Positions 24,950 through 34,069 of a stretch of DNA of 64,000 bases are shown piece by piece; position 1 is the stretch's first letter, and every line of letters begins with the position of its first letter. The translations under genes were made by a program, and so were the position numbers. This DNA comes from an uncultured Eubacteriales bacterium (GTDB lineage: Bacteria; Bacillota; Clostridia; Lachnospirales; Bianqueaceae). The notes under the pieces were generated by a model, which saw only the letters and a list, made by a program, of their open reading frames with translations, did not search any database and was not told where the DNA came from. The DNA lies in the NCBI GenBank assembly GCA_900315265.1, contig OMYN01000005.1, positions 1 to 64,000 on the forward strand, written 5' to 3'.

Positions 24950-25740
24950 CAGACAGCCACCTCCATGGTCAGCTTATCGTGGTGTTTATACCCCTTTAAC
25001 TTGATATCGTTGATGGTAAATTTATAAAAATCCGTGATCTCGGGATTGATCCACAGGGCGGGAGCCGGATAGGCCTGACTGCGGCGGCTTAGCTGGATCT
25101 TTAATGCATCTACCTGATTTTCGTATATATGGGCATTGTTGATGACATGGGTCAGAAGGCCGGGCCTGTAACCGGTCGCCTGGGCTACCAGATGCACCAG
25201 GACGGCGTACTGGGTAGTATTGAAAGGTACTCCGAGACCCATATCGCCGCTCCTTTGCACCAGCATGCAGTTGAGGCGCCCGTCGGTCACGTCCCACATG
25301 GATAGAAAGCAGCAGGGATACAGCGATCCGGTATCCAGATAGGGGATCTGCCAAAGGTTGACCATCATGCGGCGGTTCTGAGGGTCTTCTTTCAGATTTT
25401 TTAAGAGAGTATCCATCTGATCGAATTTTTTGATGACCCAGCCGTAGGAGGTTCCGATGGTGCCATCCTCCTTTTCCCACTCATCCCAGATATGAACATT
25501 TTCTTCCTGCAGTTTGCGGACATCGTTGGACTGCTGCTGATAGATCCAAAGGATCTCCTTGACGGCCGTCTTAAAGGCCACTTTTTTAGTGGTCAGGATG
25601 GGAAACTCCTTTTCAAGATCGAACTGCATGATCTGGTGAGGCAGCTTATAGGTATTGATGCCGGTCCGGTTGGTACCGTACCAGCCGTGATCCAGGATAG
25701 CCTCTACAATGTCCAGGTACTGTTCGTCATAGTTGCTCAT
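24949..25740 (-). CDS. thyA: Thymidylate synthase
   Basis: ThyA methylates dUMP to dTMP using methylene-tetrahydrofolate. The 263-residue protein has the RTG phosphate-binding loop near the N-terminus, a catalytic Cys143 in LYPCC, the [12 protein letters not shown] segment and the Asn/Asp and HIY-type residues in NNAHIYENQ. It is bracketed by overlapping neighbours: the ACT-domain gene upstream (ATGA) and folA downstream (TGATG). No thyX is seen. Confidence 0.97.
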   Translation of the reverse strand: MSNYDEQYLDIVEAILDHGWYGTNRTGINTYKLPHQIMQFDLEKEFPILTTKKVAFKTAVKEILWIYQQQSNDVRKLQEENVHIWDEWEKEDGTIGTSYGWVIKKFDQMDTLLKNLKEDPQNRRMMVNLWQIPYLDTGSLYPCCFLSMWDVTDGRLNCMLVQRSGDMGLGVPFNTTQYAVLVHLVAQATGYRPGLLTHVINNAHIYENQVDALKIQLSRRSQAYPAPALWINPEITDFYKFTINDIKLKGYKHHDKLTMEVAV

Positions 25741-26174
25741 ACGGTAAGCCTTTCTTCCAATTGGGCCCGGTCAAGACTGGCCACGCCTATGGTTTTCAGC
25801 AGGGATACGGTTTTATCGTCATCATCCGTTTTGATGATGATCATCGCTTTCTGGGAGAGTTTGGTGCCGAAAGCATAGACATACTGAATGTTGATGGCGT
25901 TTTCGGCTAAGATCGTAAAAGATTTCTGCAAGGCCCCGGGCACATCCGGGATCTCGATGGCAAGGACCGTCGACATTTTAATGACAAAACCGGCCGCCTT
26001 AAGGGCCGCCGACGCTTTTTCGGGATCCGAGACGATCATGCGGCACAGTCCATAGTCAACACTATCCGCTATGGTAATACCATTGATATCGACCTTTTCA
26101 TCCGCAAGGGTCTTTAAGATTTCGGACAGACGTCCGGGGCGGTTTTCCAGAACCGCCGTTACCTGATCGATCAT
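25737..26174 (-). CDS. Tandem ACT-domain protein
   Basis: The 145-residue protein is two ACT domains, one at about residues 4-70 ([20 protein letters not shown]) and one at about 73-140 ([20 protein letters not shown]). Each has the small-ligand pattern of a strand, then PGxL and a helix. Stand-alone double ACT proteins usually sense amino acids, and homologues often sit beside aromatic or phenylacetate metabolism genes. Here it is the first gene of the thyA-folA operon, so a regulatory link to one-carbon or amino acid supply is possible but unproven. Confidence 0.85.
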   Translation of the reverse strand: MIDQVTAVLENRPGRLSEILKTLADEKVDINGITIADSVDYGLCRMIVSDPEKASAALKAAGFVIKMSTVLAIEIPDVPGALQKSFTILAENAINIQYVYAFGTKLSQKAMIIIKTDDDDKTVSLLKTIGVASLDRAQLEERLTV

Positions 26175-26200
26175 ACAAACCTCCCGCTGTGATTTGGTTC

Positions 26201-26229
26201 AGTATACTCCCCCAGCCTTGAAAAATCAA
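26201..26229 (-). promoter_or_regulatory. Predicted promoter for ACT-thyA-folA
   Basis: On the minus strand TTGATT (26224-26229) and TATACT (26201-26206) are 17 bases apart. Its -35 region interlocks with the opposing promoter at 26218-26246. Confidence 0.65.
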
Positions 26230-26246
26230 TGACGGGGCTTTATACT
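26218..26246 (+). promoter_or_regulatory. Predicted promoter for the TIM-TIM-Gfo/Idh operon
   Basis: TTGAAA (26218-26223) and TATACT (26241-26246) are 17 bases apart, 56 bases before the first start codon. It shares its upstream half with the divergent promoter, so polymerase could occupy only one at a time. Confidence 0.7.
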
Positions 26247-26301
26247 CAGATCGATATGGCTTTAAAAGCCTTACGATGAAAGCATTACAAGGAGGAACAA
26301 G

Positions 26302-27081
26302 ATGATTCGTTTAGGTCCGCAGCTGTATACCGTCAGGGATTTTATGCAGTCGGAAGAAGGAATCGAAAATACCTTCGCAGTCTGTCATGAAAAAGGCTAT
26401 GAGACGGTCCAGTTATCCGCCAATAAATACATCCCGGCCGATCGCATGAAAGCGCTGACCGATCGGTATCAGATCCATGTCTGTGCCACCCACTCTCCCC
26501 TGGAGAGAATGAAAAACGACCTGGATCAGCTGATCGAGGAACACAAAGAGGTCGGTGTCCCTGTTATCGGATTGGGCTCCATGCCGGCCGAATACACGGC
26601 TTCCGCGGCGAAACTCAGGGAGTTTACCGAGATGATGGCTCCCATTGCCCACAAGATCAAACAGGCGGGCCTGCAGTTTGCTTATCATAATCACTGCACG
26701 GAATTCCACCGCCTGGACGATGGAAAATGGATCTTTGACCACCTGCTTGAAGATACGGATCCGGACGAGTTCCATTTTATTCCGGATACCTACTGGCTGC
26801 AGATCGGCGGTGTCGATCCGGCCCGTTTCATCCGGACCCGCCTGAAGGGACGTGTCGAGGTCTGCCACTTTAAAGACCTTGCGATCGAAGATTTCAAACC
26901 GGTATTTGCTGAAGTAGGCGAAGGAAATCTGGATCTTGCCGACTGTTTCCGGGCCTGCATGGAGATCGGTGTCAAAGCGATCGTCATCGAAGAGGATGTA
27001 TGCCCGCGTGATCCCTTCGACTGCCTTGAAAACAGCTACCGCAATCTGGAAAAGATCGCCCGCCTGGCCGGAGACCGCTGA
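26302..27081 (+). CDS. TIM-barrel sugar isomerase/epimerase family protein
   Basis: The 259-residue protein begins GPQLYTVRDFM, a start typical of the IolE/xylose-isomerase-like family that includes inosose dehydratases. The metal-site elements are FAYHNHCTEFH, the WLQIGGVDPARF segment, VEVCHFKDL and VIEEDVCPRDP. It is preceded by AAGGAGGAACAAG and followed by a second barrel gene 10 bases later. The three-gene operon resembles degradation modules for rare sugars or cyclitols; no transporter is adjacent. Confidence 0.85.
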   Translation: MIRLGPQLYTVRDFMQSEEGIENTFAVCHEKGYETVQLSANKYIPADRMKALTDRYQIHVCATHSPLERMKNDLDQLIEEHKEVGVPVIGLGSMPAEYTASAAKLREFTEMMAPIAHKIKQAGLQFAYHNHCTEFHRLDDGKWIFDHLLEDTDPDEFHFIPDTYWLQIGGVDPARFIRTRLKGRVEVCHFKDLAIEDFKPVFAEVGEGNLDLADCFRACMEIGVKAIVIEEDVCPRDPFDCLENSYRNLEKIARLAGDR

Positions 27082-27090
27082 GGTAAAACG

Positions 27091-27936
27091 ATGGCTGCAT
27101 TTATACTATCCGGTTTTGCCGATGAGATCGACCCAAGTATGGATGTACAGATCCGTGCCTTGAAAAAGCTGGGCATCCGCTATGTAGAACTGCGCGGTGT
27201 GGACGGACGCAATATCACCAGTCTTACAGAAGAAGAAACAGTGCGGCTGAAGGAAAAGTTGGACGCGGCCTCTAGAGGCGTTTCCGCGATCGGCTCTCCT
27301 CTGGGAAAAATTTCCATCTATGACGATTTCGCCCCTCATCTTGCCCTGTTCGATCATGTGGTCCGCCAGGCTCAGATCCTGGGGACTCGTTATATCCGCC
27401 TGTTCAGTTTTTATGACGCTTTCGACGAACGGGAGGAGGTATTGAGGCGGCTGGGCCTGTTTCTCGATCACACTCCCAAGGGGATCGTCCTTTTACACGA
27501 GAATGAAAAGGCTATCTATGGGAACACGGCTGAACGCTGCCTGGATCTGATGCATTATTTTGAAGGAGCTCCTTTCCGGGCAACTTTCGATCCCGCCAAC
27601 CTGATCCAGGAGCACGGAGAGGTTTTGGAAGGCTTTGATATGCTCGCACCTTATATCGATTACATCCATGTCAAAGATGCTCTGATGAAAGACGGTAGCG
27701 TAGTCCCGTCCGGTCAGGGAGATGCTGACTGGCCTTCTCTTCTGGACAGGCTGCGCCGCATGGATTTTCAGGGATTTACCTCGATAGAGCCGCACCTGAC
27801 GGATTTCACTGGTTTTGCCGCTCTGGAAAAGGATGCGGATACCGCCGGCAAAGAAGATCAGGGAAAGGGAGAAGCTCTGTTTGGCCTGGCTGCAGCCAGT
27901 TTCCGCGCAATGCTTTTGAAAGGAGAAGAACAATGA
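27091..27936 (+). CDS. TIM-barrel sugar isomerase/epimerase family protein
   Basis: The 281-residue protein opens FILSGFADEIDPSMDVQI and contains RYVELRGVDG, IVLLHENEKAIYG with the central Glu, ATFDPANLIQEH, DYIHVKDALM and the closing FTSIEPHLTDF. These are the metal ligands and substrate loops of the fold. Residues HENEKxIYG and GExLEGFDMLxPYIDYIHVKD closely follow a subfamily found beside Gfo/Idh genes in gut Firmicutes. It overlaps the next gene by four bases. Confidence 0.85.
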   Translation: MAAFILSGFADEIDPSMDVQIRALKKLGIRYVELRGVDGRNITSLTEEETVRLKEKLDAASRGVSAIGSPLGKISIYDDFAPHLALFDHVVRQAQILGTRYIRLFSFYDAFDEREEVLRRLGLFLDHTPKGIVLLHENEKAIYGNTAERCLDLMHYFEGAPFRATFDPANLIQEHGEVLEGFDMLAPYIDYIHVKDALMKDGSVVPSGQGDADWPSLLDRLRRMDFQGFTSIEPHLTDFTGFAALEKDADTAGKEDQGKGEALFGLAAASFRAMLLKGEEQ

Positions 27937-29099
27937 ACACAGTACGATTCGGGATCATCGGTATCGGAAACATGGGCAGCGCTCATGCCTTGAATCTGGC
28001 AGCCGGCAAGGTCAAAGAGGCCGTGCTCAGCTGTGTCTGCGATATCGATCCTCAGCGCCGTCAATGGGCTAAGGAAAAACTGCCCGCAGATGTGGAGATC
28101 TTTGACGACGCTGAAAAAATGATCGCACAAGGCAGAATGGACGCGGTCATCATCGCGGTCCCCCACTATTATCATCCGGTCTACGCCAAGATCGCCTTTT
28201 CCAAGGGCTTGAACGTACTGACCGAGAAGCCGGCAGGTGTCTTTACCAAGGCCGTCCGGGAAATGAACGAAGCAGCCGCGGTAAGCGGCAAGCTGTTCGG
28301 CATCATGTATAACCAAAGGACCAATCCTGTCTATAAAAAAGTGCGGAGCCTTCTTCAGTCGGGAGAACTCGGCCAGGTCAAACGGATCATCTGGATCATC
28401 ACGGACTGGTATCGTTCGCAGAGCTACTATAACAGCTCTTCCTGGCGGGCTACCTGGTCCGGCGAAGGCGGCGGCGTCCTGCTCAATCAGTGCCCTCACC
28501 AGCTGGATCTGTGGCAGTGGATGTGCGGCATGCCCGATGAGATCCGCTCTTTCATGCGCTACGGCGTTGAACGCGACATTGAAGTCGAAAATGATGTAAC
28601 CACCTACTTCAAATATCCCAACGGAGCGACGGGGGTCTTCATCGCATCGACTCATGACACACCCGGTACCAATCGCCTGGAGATCAGTGCGGACATGGGC
28701 AAACTGGTCGTCGAAAAGAACAAGATCACCTATATCCGCAATAAGATAGGCGAAAAGGAGTTCAATGAGACGTGGAAAAACGGCTTCGGCCAGCCGGAAA
28801 CGGAAACCATTGATATTCCGGTAGAAAAAGAGGATTTTGATGAACACGTCGCTATCCTTCAAAATTATACCAATGCTCTGCTGCACGGGGAGGAGCTCAT
28901 CGCTCCCGGCAAAGACGGGATCAAGGGCTTGTCCATTTCCAATGCCATGCACCTGTCCGACTGGACGGATCACAGTCCCGTCGATCCCAATCACATCGAT
29001 GAGGACCTGTTCGTAAAACTTCTTCAGGAGCATATTCAGAAATCGACCTTCGTTAAGACAACGGAAAAACAGGTACTGGATACGGAAGGAAGCTACTGA
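27933..29099 (+). CDS. Gfo/Idh/MocA family NAD(P)-dependent oxidoreductase
   Basis: The 388-residue protein has the Rossmann start IIGIGNMGSAHALNLA, the TEKPAGVFTKAVREMN motif with the conserved catalytic Lys, and GGGVLLNQCPHQLDLWQWMCG, where His and Asp complete the active site. The C-terminal substrate domain is longer than in the paralogue at 16398-17480, and the two are not close copies. With the two upstream barrel proteins it forms a compact set that could oxidise, isomerise and re-reduce a sugar. It ends at the bidirectional terminator at 29121-29154. Confidence 0.88.
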   Translation: MNTVRFGIIGIGNMGSAHALNLAAGKVKEAVLSCVCDIDPQRRQWAKEKLPADVEIFDDAEKMIAQGRMDAVIIAVPHYYHPVYAKIAFSKGLNVLTEKPAGVFTKAVREMNEAAAVSGKLFGIMYNQRTNPVYKKVRSLLQSGELGQVKRIIWIITDWYRSQSYYNSSSWRATWSGEGGGVLLNQCPHQLDLWQWMCGMPDEIRSFMRYGVERDIEVENDVTTYFKYPNGATGVFIASTHDTPGTNRLEISADMGKLVVEKNKITYIRNKIGEKEFNETWKNGFGQPETETIDIPVEKEDFDEHVAILQNYTNALLHGEELIAPGKDGIKGLSISNAMHLSDWTDHSPVDPNHIDEDLFVKLLQEHIQKSTFVKTTEKQVLDTEGSY

Positions 29100-29120
29100 T
29101 CTTTTCTTTTTGTGGGAAAT

Positions 29121-29154
29121 AAAAAAACTGCAGATACTAGTCTGCAGTTTTTTT
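29121..29154. terminator. Bidirectional terminator shared by the sugar operon and rnpB
   Basis: A perfect 14-base inverted repeat, AAAAAAACTGCAGA and TCTGCAGTTTTTTT around TACTAG, gives a T run on both strands. It lies 21 bases past the Gfo/Idh stop and 11 bases past the 3' end of RNase P RNA. Confidence 0.92.
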
Positions 29155-29165
29155 ATCTGAATTTT

Positions 29166-29540
29166 GAGTTTCCCTGTAAGCCGAGTTCTGTCGTGGACGA
29201 TCATCTATCTTGGGCAGACGTTGCCGCCTGTCTCACGCGACCTACCCGAAAACACGACGGGCCGCCGTGTCGTTTTCTGTTCGGTCTTGCTCCGGATGGG
29301 GTTTGCAGAGCCTTTTCTGTCACCAGAAAAGCGGTGAGCTCTTACCTCGCCTTTTCACCCTTACCAAAACGATAGGTTCTGGCGGTATCTTTCTGCTGCA
29401 CTTTCCTGAAGGTCACCCTTACTGGACGTTATCCAGCATCCTGCCCTGTGGAGCTCGGACTTTCCTCACAGGCACCCTTTCGGACCGGGTAAAGTAAGCT
29501 GCTTTATCCGGTTTACCTGCGCGATCGTCTGGGAAACTCA
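29166..29540 (-). ncRNA. rnpB: RNase P RNA, bacterial type A
   Basis: The catalytic RNA that matures tRNA 5' ends is read on the minus strand. The ends pair as P1 (GAGTTTCCC with GGGAAACTC). Diagnostic conserved segments are GAGGAAAGTCCGAGCTCC in the P3-P4 region and ACAGAACTCGGCTTA near the 3' end, which form the P4 pseudoknot. The remaining length of about 375 bases and layout fit type A rather than the Bacillus type B. It follows glcK by 30 bases, so it may be co-transcribed with it or use a weak promoter around 29545-29565. Confidence 0.93.
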
Positions 29541-29569
29541 AATATCTAACCTTATAGTTTTCTTCTGTT

Positions 29570-30502
29570 TTACAGAAGGGCCGCACCAATGATACCGGCG
29601 TCGTTGCCCAGGGTCGCGCACAGGATCTTTGGCATGCTGACCTGTTTGCAGAAGACGTCGGCCGCTACCTGACGGCGCAGCGGAACCAGGATCTTTTCAC
29701 CCTGAGCGGAGATACCTCCGCCGAGGATGACGGCCTCCGGCTGGAAGATATTGACAAAATTGGTGATACCTTCCGCCAGGTAGAAGAGGTAAGTATCGAC
29801 GACCTCTTTAGCAGCTTCGTCGCCCTTGTCCAGGGCATCAAAGATCAAAAGTCCGGTCAGACGGCCATTCTCTTTATAAGCACGGGCCAGCAGACTGTCC
29901 GGGTGCTGAGCCGCTGCCTTTTTACCCATGCGGATCAGGGCCGTTGCGGATGCATAGGCTTCCAGACAGCCCCTGCGGCCGCAGGTGCAGGGCTCTCCCC
30001 CGCTGACGATGACCGTATGGCCTAGTTCCGCCCCGGCATGATTGATGCCGGCATAAACCTTGCCGTCCAGGATGATGCCGCCCCCGACACCGGTCCCCAG
30101 AGTCAGAAGGATGGTGGAACGGGTCCCTTTGGCAGCTCCTGCCAAAGTTTCTCCCAGAGCGGCGCAGTTAGCGTCGTTGTCCAATCGTAAAGGCTGTTTG
30201 ATATACTTTGCAAGCTCCGGAAGAAGAGGCACGTTTTCCCAGCCAAGGTTGTTGGAATACAGGATCTCTCCTGTTTCAACGACAGGGGTACCGGGGCAGC
30301 CGATACCAACGGATTCAACATCCGATAAAGGAATACCTGCCTTGTCGACTAAGGTCATGACCAGAGCGGCCATGTCTTTGACGATCTCCGTATAGGGGCG
30401 CTCACTTTTGGTGGGCAGACTGCTCTTGCAGACGATCTTCATGTCATCGTTGACAAGACCGGCGGCAATATTGGTCCCCCCCAGATCAATACCGATTCTC
30501 AT
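29570..30502 (-). CDS. glcK: ROK-family glucokinase
   Basis: The enzyme phosphorylates free glucose with ATP. The 310-residue protein has the phosphate-1 loop IGIDLGGTNIAAGLV, the catalytic Asp in LDNDANCAALGE, and the ROK zinc signature EPCTCGRRGCLEAYAS (CxCGxxGCxE) preceded by the HxxGH-type AELGHTV. No N-terminal HTH is present, so it is a kinase and not a repressor. manA lies 48 bases upstream, giving a hexose-phosphate pair. rnpB follows. Confidence 0.93.
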   Translation of the reverse strand: MRIGIDLGGTNIAAGLVNDDMKIVCKSSLPTKSERPYTEIVKDMAALVMTLVDKAGIPLSDVESVGIGCPGTPVVETGEILYSNNLGWENVPLLPELAKYIKQPLRLDNDANCAALGETLAGAAKGTRSTILLTLGTGVGGGIILDGKVYAGINHAGAELGHTVIVSGGEPCTCGRRGCLEAYASATALIRMGKKAAAQHPDSLLARAYKENGRLTGLLIFDALDKGDEAAKEVVDTYLFYLAEGITNFVNIFQPEAVILGGGISAQGEKILVPLRRQVAADVFCKQVSMPKILCATLGNDAGIIGAALL

Positions 30503-30550
30503 AGTTGTTTGTTTTCCTTATCCTATTGGTTTTTCCGGATGAATCTTCGA

Positions 30551-31489
30551 TCAGAGGATCTGCAGATAAACAGCCCGTCCGTCCAGTCCGACCGTCTCGC
30601 CGGCTGCCGGAAGCAGGATGGTATCGCCTTTTTTGAAATCGATGCCCTCGATCCGGCCGCTGCCTTCCAGGATCATCAGGATCTGGAAATGTTCGTTGGT
30701 AACGGCGATCTCCTGAAGGCCTCTTAATTCTCGGCGGTAGGTCTGGAAGAAGGGGCAGATGATCCCCTCATCGATGTTGCTGTATTCGTTTCCTTTGCTG
30801 GAAGAAAGGTTGGTGCACTGCAGGGCTTTATCGATATGCAGTTCACGCGGTTTCCCGTCCAGGCCCTTGCGGTTGTAGTCGTATACACGGTAGGTGGTAT
30901 CGCAGTTCTGCTGGATTTCTGCGATCACGATGCCGGCTCCGATCGCGTGCAGGGTGCCCGCCGGAATAAAGAAAGAATCGCCCTTTTTAACGGGTACGTA
31001 GTTAAGATATTTCTCGATGGTATTGTTTTCGATGGCTTCGCGGAAGGAATCCTGTGTCATGTCTTTTTTGAAGCCGTAAACCAGCTGAGCTCCCTCTTTG
31101 GCATCGACCACATACCACATCTCGGTCTTGCCGCTGACGCCCGGCCCTTCCAGCTTGGCCGCCATCTCATCATTGGGATGGACCTGAACGGACAAGTTCT
31201 GGGCAGCGTCTATAAATTTGATCAGTAGGGGAAAATGAGAACGTCCTTCCTGCATCAGAGAATAACCAAGGATCTCAGCCGGATATTCTTCAATGGCATC
31301 CCTGAGGGTCCTGCCGGCCAGAAAGCCGTTGCGGATGGTGCTGTTACCGTTTTTATGAGCAGCCACTTCCCAGGATTCGCCCGTATGAGCGGAAGGGATG
31401 CGTTTCTGGAACAGCGTGATCAGATCCGTGCCGCCCCAGACGGTCTCCTTATATTCGGGATCCATGAACATAGGCACCCACTTTTCCAT
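30551..31489 (-). CDS. manA: Class I mannose-6-phosphate isomerase
   Basis: ManA interconverts mannose-6-phosphate and fructose-6-phosphate using a zinc ion. The 312-residue protein is the short Firmicute type I form: a cupin core with SVQVHPND for the first metal ligands, the EMWYV segment with the Glu ligand, IPAGTLHAIGAGIVIAEIQQ with the His ligand and YDYNR with the conserved Arg. It could use mannose released by the GH125 enzyme at the left end of the window. It precedes glcK on the same strand. Confidence 0.94.
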   Translation of the reverse strand: MEKWVPMFMDPEYKETVWGGTDLITLFQKRIPSAHTGESWEVAAHKNGNSTIRNGFLAGRTLRDAIEEYPAEILGYSLMQEGRSHFPLLIKFIDAAQNLSVQVHPNDEMAAKLEGPGVSGKTEMWYVVDAKEGAQLVYGFKKDMTQDSFREAIENNTIEKYLNYVPVKKGDSFFIPAGTLHAIGAGIVIAEIQQNCDTTYRVYDYNRKGLDGKPRELHIDKALQCTNLSSSKGNEYSNIDEGIICPFFQTYRRELRGLQEIAVTNEHFQILMILEGSGRIEGIDFKKGDTILLPAAGETVGLDGRAVYLQIL

Positions 31490-31554
31490 AACATTCCTCC
31501 TTAGATTATTATTTATTCGGTCAGACGGTATTTACGGGCCCGGATACCTGTATT

Positions 31555-32079
31555 TCAGGCGCCTTCGTATTGAACCAGAGAATTTACGTTATAACCTTCC
31601 AGAGTTTTTCTAGGTTTCAGATCGACCAGCTCGATCACGAAGTTAAGGCTGACGACTTTGGCTCCGACAGATTCTACCATCTTGCACATAGCTTTTGCGG
31701 TGCCGCCGGTGGCTACCAGATCGTCAACGATAACGACCTTATCACCGGGCTTTAAGGCGTCTTTATGCATTTCCAGGCGGTTAGAACCATATTCCAGGTC
31801 ATAATCCATGGAAATGACTTCAGCCGGAAGTTTGCCGGGTTTACGGATCGGGATGAAGCCTTTACCAAGCGCATAGGCTACCGGGACACCGAAGATGAAA
31901 CCGCGGGACTCAGGTCCGATGACATAGTCAAAATCAACGTCTTTGAGCTGCCCAGCGAGCTGGTCGATGGACTCGTGAAGAGCCTCAGGATCTTTTAACA
32001 GGGTGGTAATATCACGGAAAAGGATTCCCTTTTTGGGGAAATCAGGAATGGTACGGATCGATTGTTTCAGATCAACCAT
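31555..32079 (-). CDS. apt: Adenine phosphoribosyltransferase
   Basis: Apt salvages adenine to AMP with PRPP. The 174-residue protein shows IPDFPKKGILFRDIT, ESRGFIFG, the adenine-site RKPGKLP loop and the PRPP signature VVIVDDLVATGGTAKA. The length is standard. It lies about 65 bases before manA and about 150 after recJ on the same strand; recJ-apt adjacency is common in Firmicutes, where relA often follows. Here relA is replaced by sugar genes. Confidence 0.96.
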   Translation of the reverse strand: MVDLKQSIRTIPDFPKKGILFRDITTLLKDPEALHESIDQLAGQLKDVDFDYVIGPESRGFIFGVPVAYALGKGFIPIRKPGKLPAEVISMDYDLEYGSNRLEMHKDALKPGDKVVIVDDLVATGGTAKAMCKMVESVGAKVVSLNFVIELVDLKPRKTLEGYNVNSLVQYEGA

Positions 32080-32227
32080 TTTGAAACCTCCATAATTAAG
32101 TATCTTTTTTTATGGCGCCGCCCCTCGGGCTTCGGGCATAAATCATGCAGGCAGTGTCAAAACACAGTTCATTATAACAGATATCGATAAAAAAGAACAT
32201 ACCTCTCTAAAGATGTGATGGGACGTT

Positions 32228-34000
32228 TCAACTATGCCGGATAGCCCGCAGGATAAACTGAGGCTTTTCCAGACCATGGTACTCGTTGATACCTGCTTCA
32301 TAGACAAGATCTACCGTGACCGCAGGGTCGACGACAAGCCCATCGTACATCCGGTCCTGAGCATCCCTGCCCAGGCATTTTCCGATAAAATCAGAGATAT
32401 AGGGTACCCGGAAACTGATGACATCGACGTCTCCCCCCGGAGTCATCAGGCTCAGTCTGGCTACGTTTTTACGCTGTCCGTATACGCTTACTTTATGAAG
32501 GTGCACCTTTTTGCAGGCGATCAGGGGCCTCGGATTGCCGGTCCCCATGGGCTCCAGGATATCCAACTGACGGATCCGGTCCAGTGTCATCAAGGCAGGA
32601 TCGGCGACTGCATCGATATAGATGGAAGGGACGCAGTCTTTTTCTTCCAGGGTACAATTTTCGTTCAAGGCTCTGCTCATGGTCCGGGCCATGTCCTCTT
32701 CGGTCCCCTTTGGCCCGTCGATGGAAAAGCCGGCAGCCATTTGGTGGCCTCCGTAGCGGGTAAAGACCTCTTTGACCTTATCCATTTCCTGTGACATGGG
32801 GTAAGCCTCGATAGACCGTCCGGAACCTTTGATGCCCTTTTCCGATTTGGTGGCCACAAAAACGGGATGATGGATCTCGTCCTTGATCTTGCCGGCCACC
32901 AGTCCGGCAATACTTTCGTGTACGTCCGGCAGATAGATGACTTTGACCATGTCGCCGGAGGTATCCTTATTGATCCGGTCGAGTCCTTTCGCGATTCCGT
33001 CTTCCTGCATCTTCTGCCTTTCTGCGTTTAGGGCGGCCAGCTCTTTAGCCAGGGTCTGACATTCGAATACATCATCCGACAAAAGGATGCGGATATATTT
33101 ATTCTGAGAACCCAGCCTGCCTCCCGCGTTGATCATAGGCCCGATCACGTAGCCGACCGTATAGGGGCTCAGAGTTCGGATGTTTTTTTCCTTCATAAGG
33201 CAGCGGATACCTGTCGGGGGATTGTAATTCAGGGCACGCAGGCCCTGATAGACAAGCTTACGGTTTTCCTTCATCAGAGGCATGATGTCACAGATGGTCC
33301 CTATGGCGGCCAGACCTGTCAGTTCGCTCATGACAAGGTCCCCCTTTTCATCCATCCTCTTGCGCCGCCACAGAGCCCGGATCAGCTGAAGAGCGGTAAA
33401 AGCTCCGCAGATCGTTTTCTGAGGAGAATGATCGTCCGTGCGGTGGGGATTGATGATGGCTTCTGCGTCGGGGATAGCCTGTACCCCGTCCGGGCTGGTC
33501 ATAATGTCGTGGTGATCGGTAATGATCAGAGGGATGCCCTGCTCTTTCAGATACCGGCCGGTTTCAAATTCACGGATACCGTTATCGCAGGTCAGCACCA
33601 TCTGCACACCCTTGGCTTCCAGTTCCCGGGCTATATCGATACTGAAGCCGTAACCGTCGCTGATGCGTTCGGGTATGCGGTAATGAATGGAAGCGCCGGG
33701 ATATAGATGAGACAGGCCTTTTAAAAGGATCGTCGTCGAAGTCAGACCGTCGACATCATAGTCGCCTACGATGGTCAGCTCTTTATCCATGCTCAGATGA
33801 TCGTCGATCAGGTCGACGGCCCGGACCATATCTTCCATAAGGAGGGGATCGAAGAGCTGTCCCTCACGGTTCAGATATTCTTCAACGGATTCTTCCTTGC
33901 AGCGGACAGCCAGGATACGGGCCAGATATGGATCAAGATCGTATTTTTTTGCGATCGCGGCCCCGCGTCCTCCGCGCAGGATCCAATTTTCCGAAGGCAT
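32228..34000 (-). CDS. recJ: Single-stranded-DNA-specific exonuclease RecJ
   Basis: RecJ degrades 5' single-stranded ends in recombination and repair. The 590-residue protein carries the DHH phosphoesterase motifs: GDYDVDGLTSTTIL, CDNGI, ITDHHD with the DHH triad, and NPHRTDD, followed by the DHHA1 domain with the GGHQMAAGFSI motif and a C-terminal OB-like region. I chose the ATG at 34000, which has AAGGAG just upstream; a TTG six codons earlier would not. A GC-rich hairpin lies between secF and this gene. Confidence 0.95.
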   Translation of the reverse strand: MPSENWILRGGRGAAIAKKYDLDPYLARILAVRCKEESVEEYLNREGQLFDPLLMEDMVRAVDLIDDHLSMDKELTIVGDYDVDGLTSTTILLKGLSHLYPGASIHYRIPERISDGYGFSIDIARELEAKGVQMVLTCDNGIREFETGRYLKEQGIPLIITDHHDIMTSPDGVQAIPDAEAIINPHRTDDHSPQKTICGAFTALQLIRALWRRKRMDEKGDLVMSELTGLAAIGTICDIMPLMKENRKLVYQGLRALNYNPPTGIRCLMKEKNIRTLSPYTVGYVIGPMINAGGRLGSQNKYIRILLSDDVFECQTLAKELAALNAERQKMQEDGIAKGLDRINKDTSGDMVKVIYLPDVHESIAGLVAGKIKDEIHHPVFVATKSEKGIKGSGRSIEAYPMSQEMDKVKEVFTRYGGHQMAAGFSIDGPKGTEEDMARTMSRALNENCTLEEKDCVPSIYIDAVADPALMTLDRIRQLDILEPMGTGNPRPLIACKKVHLHKVSVYGQRKNVARLSLMTPGGDVDVISFRVPYISDFIGKCLGRDAQDRMYDGLVVDPAVTVDLVYEAGINEYHGLEKPQFILRAIRHS

Positions 34001-34020
34001 AGATACTCCTTTCGACAAAT

Positions 34021-34043
34021 CTGCCCCGGAAAATCCGGGGCAG
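34021..34043 (-). terminator. GC-rich hairpin between secF and recJ
   Basis: CTGCCCCGG pairs perfectly with CCGGGGCAG around ATTTT. The downstream tail on the minus strand (ATTTGTC) is a poor T run, so it may only attenuate transcription or stabilise the secDF message. Confidence 0.5.
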
Positions 34044-34069
34044 AAAATTTCAGAATGCTTGTGCCTGGC

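Noticed and set aside
29112-29497. Plus-strand open frames over the RNase P RNA
   Set aside because: They coincide with conserved structural segments of rnpB read backwards, so they are chance frames.
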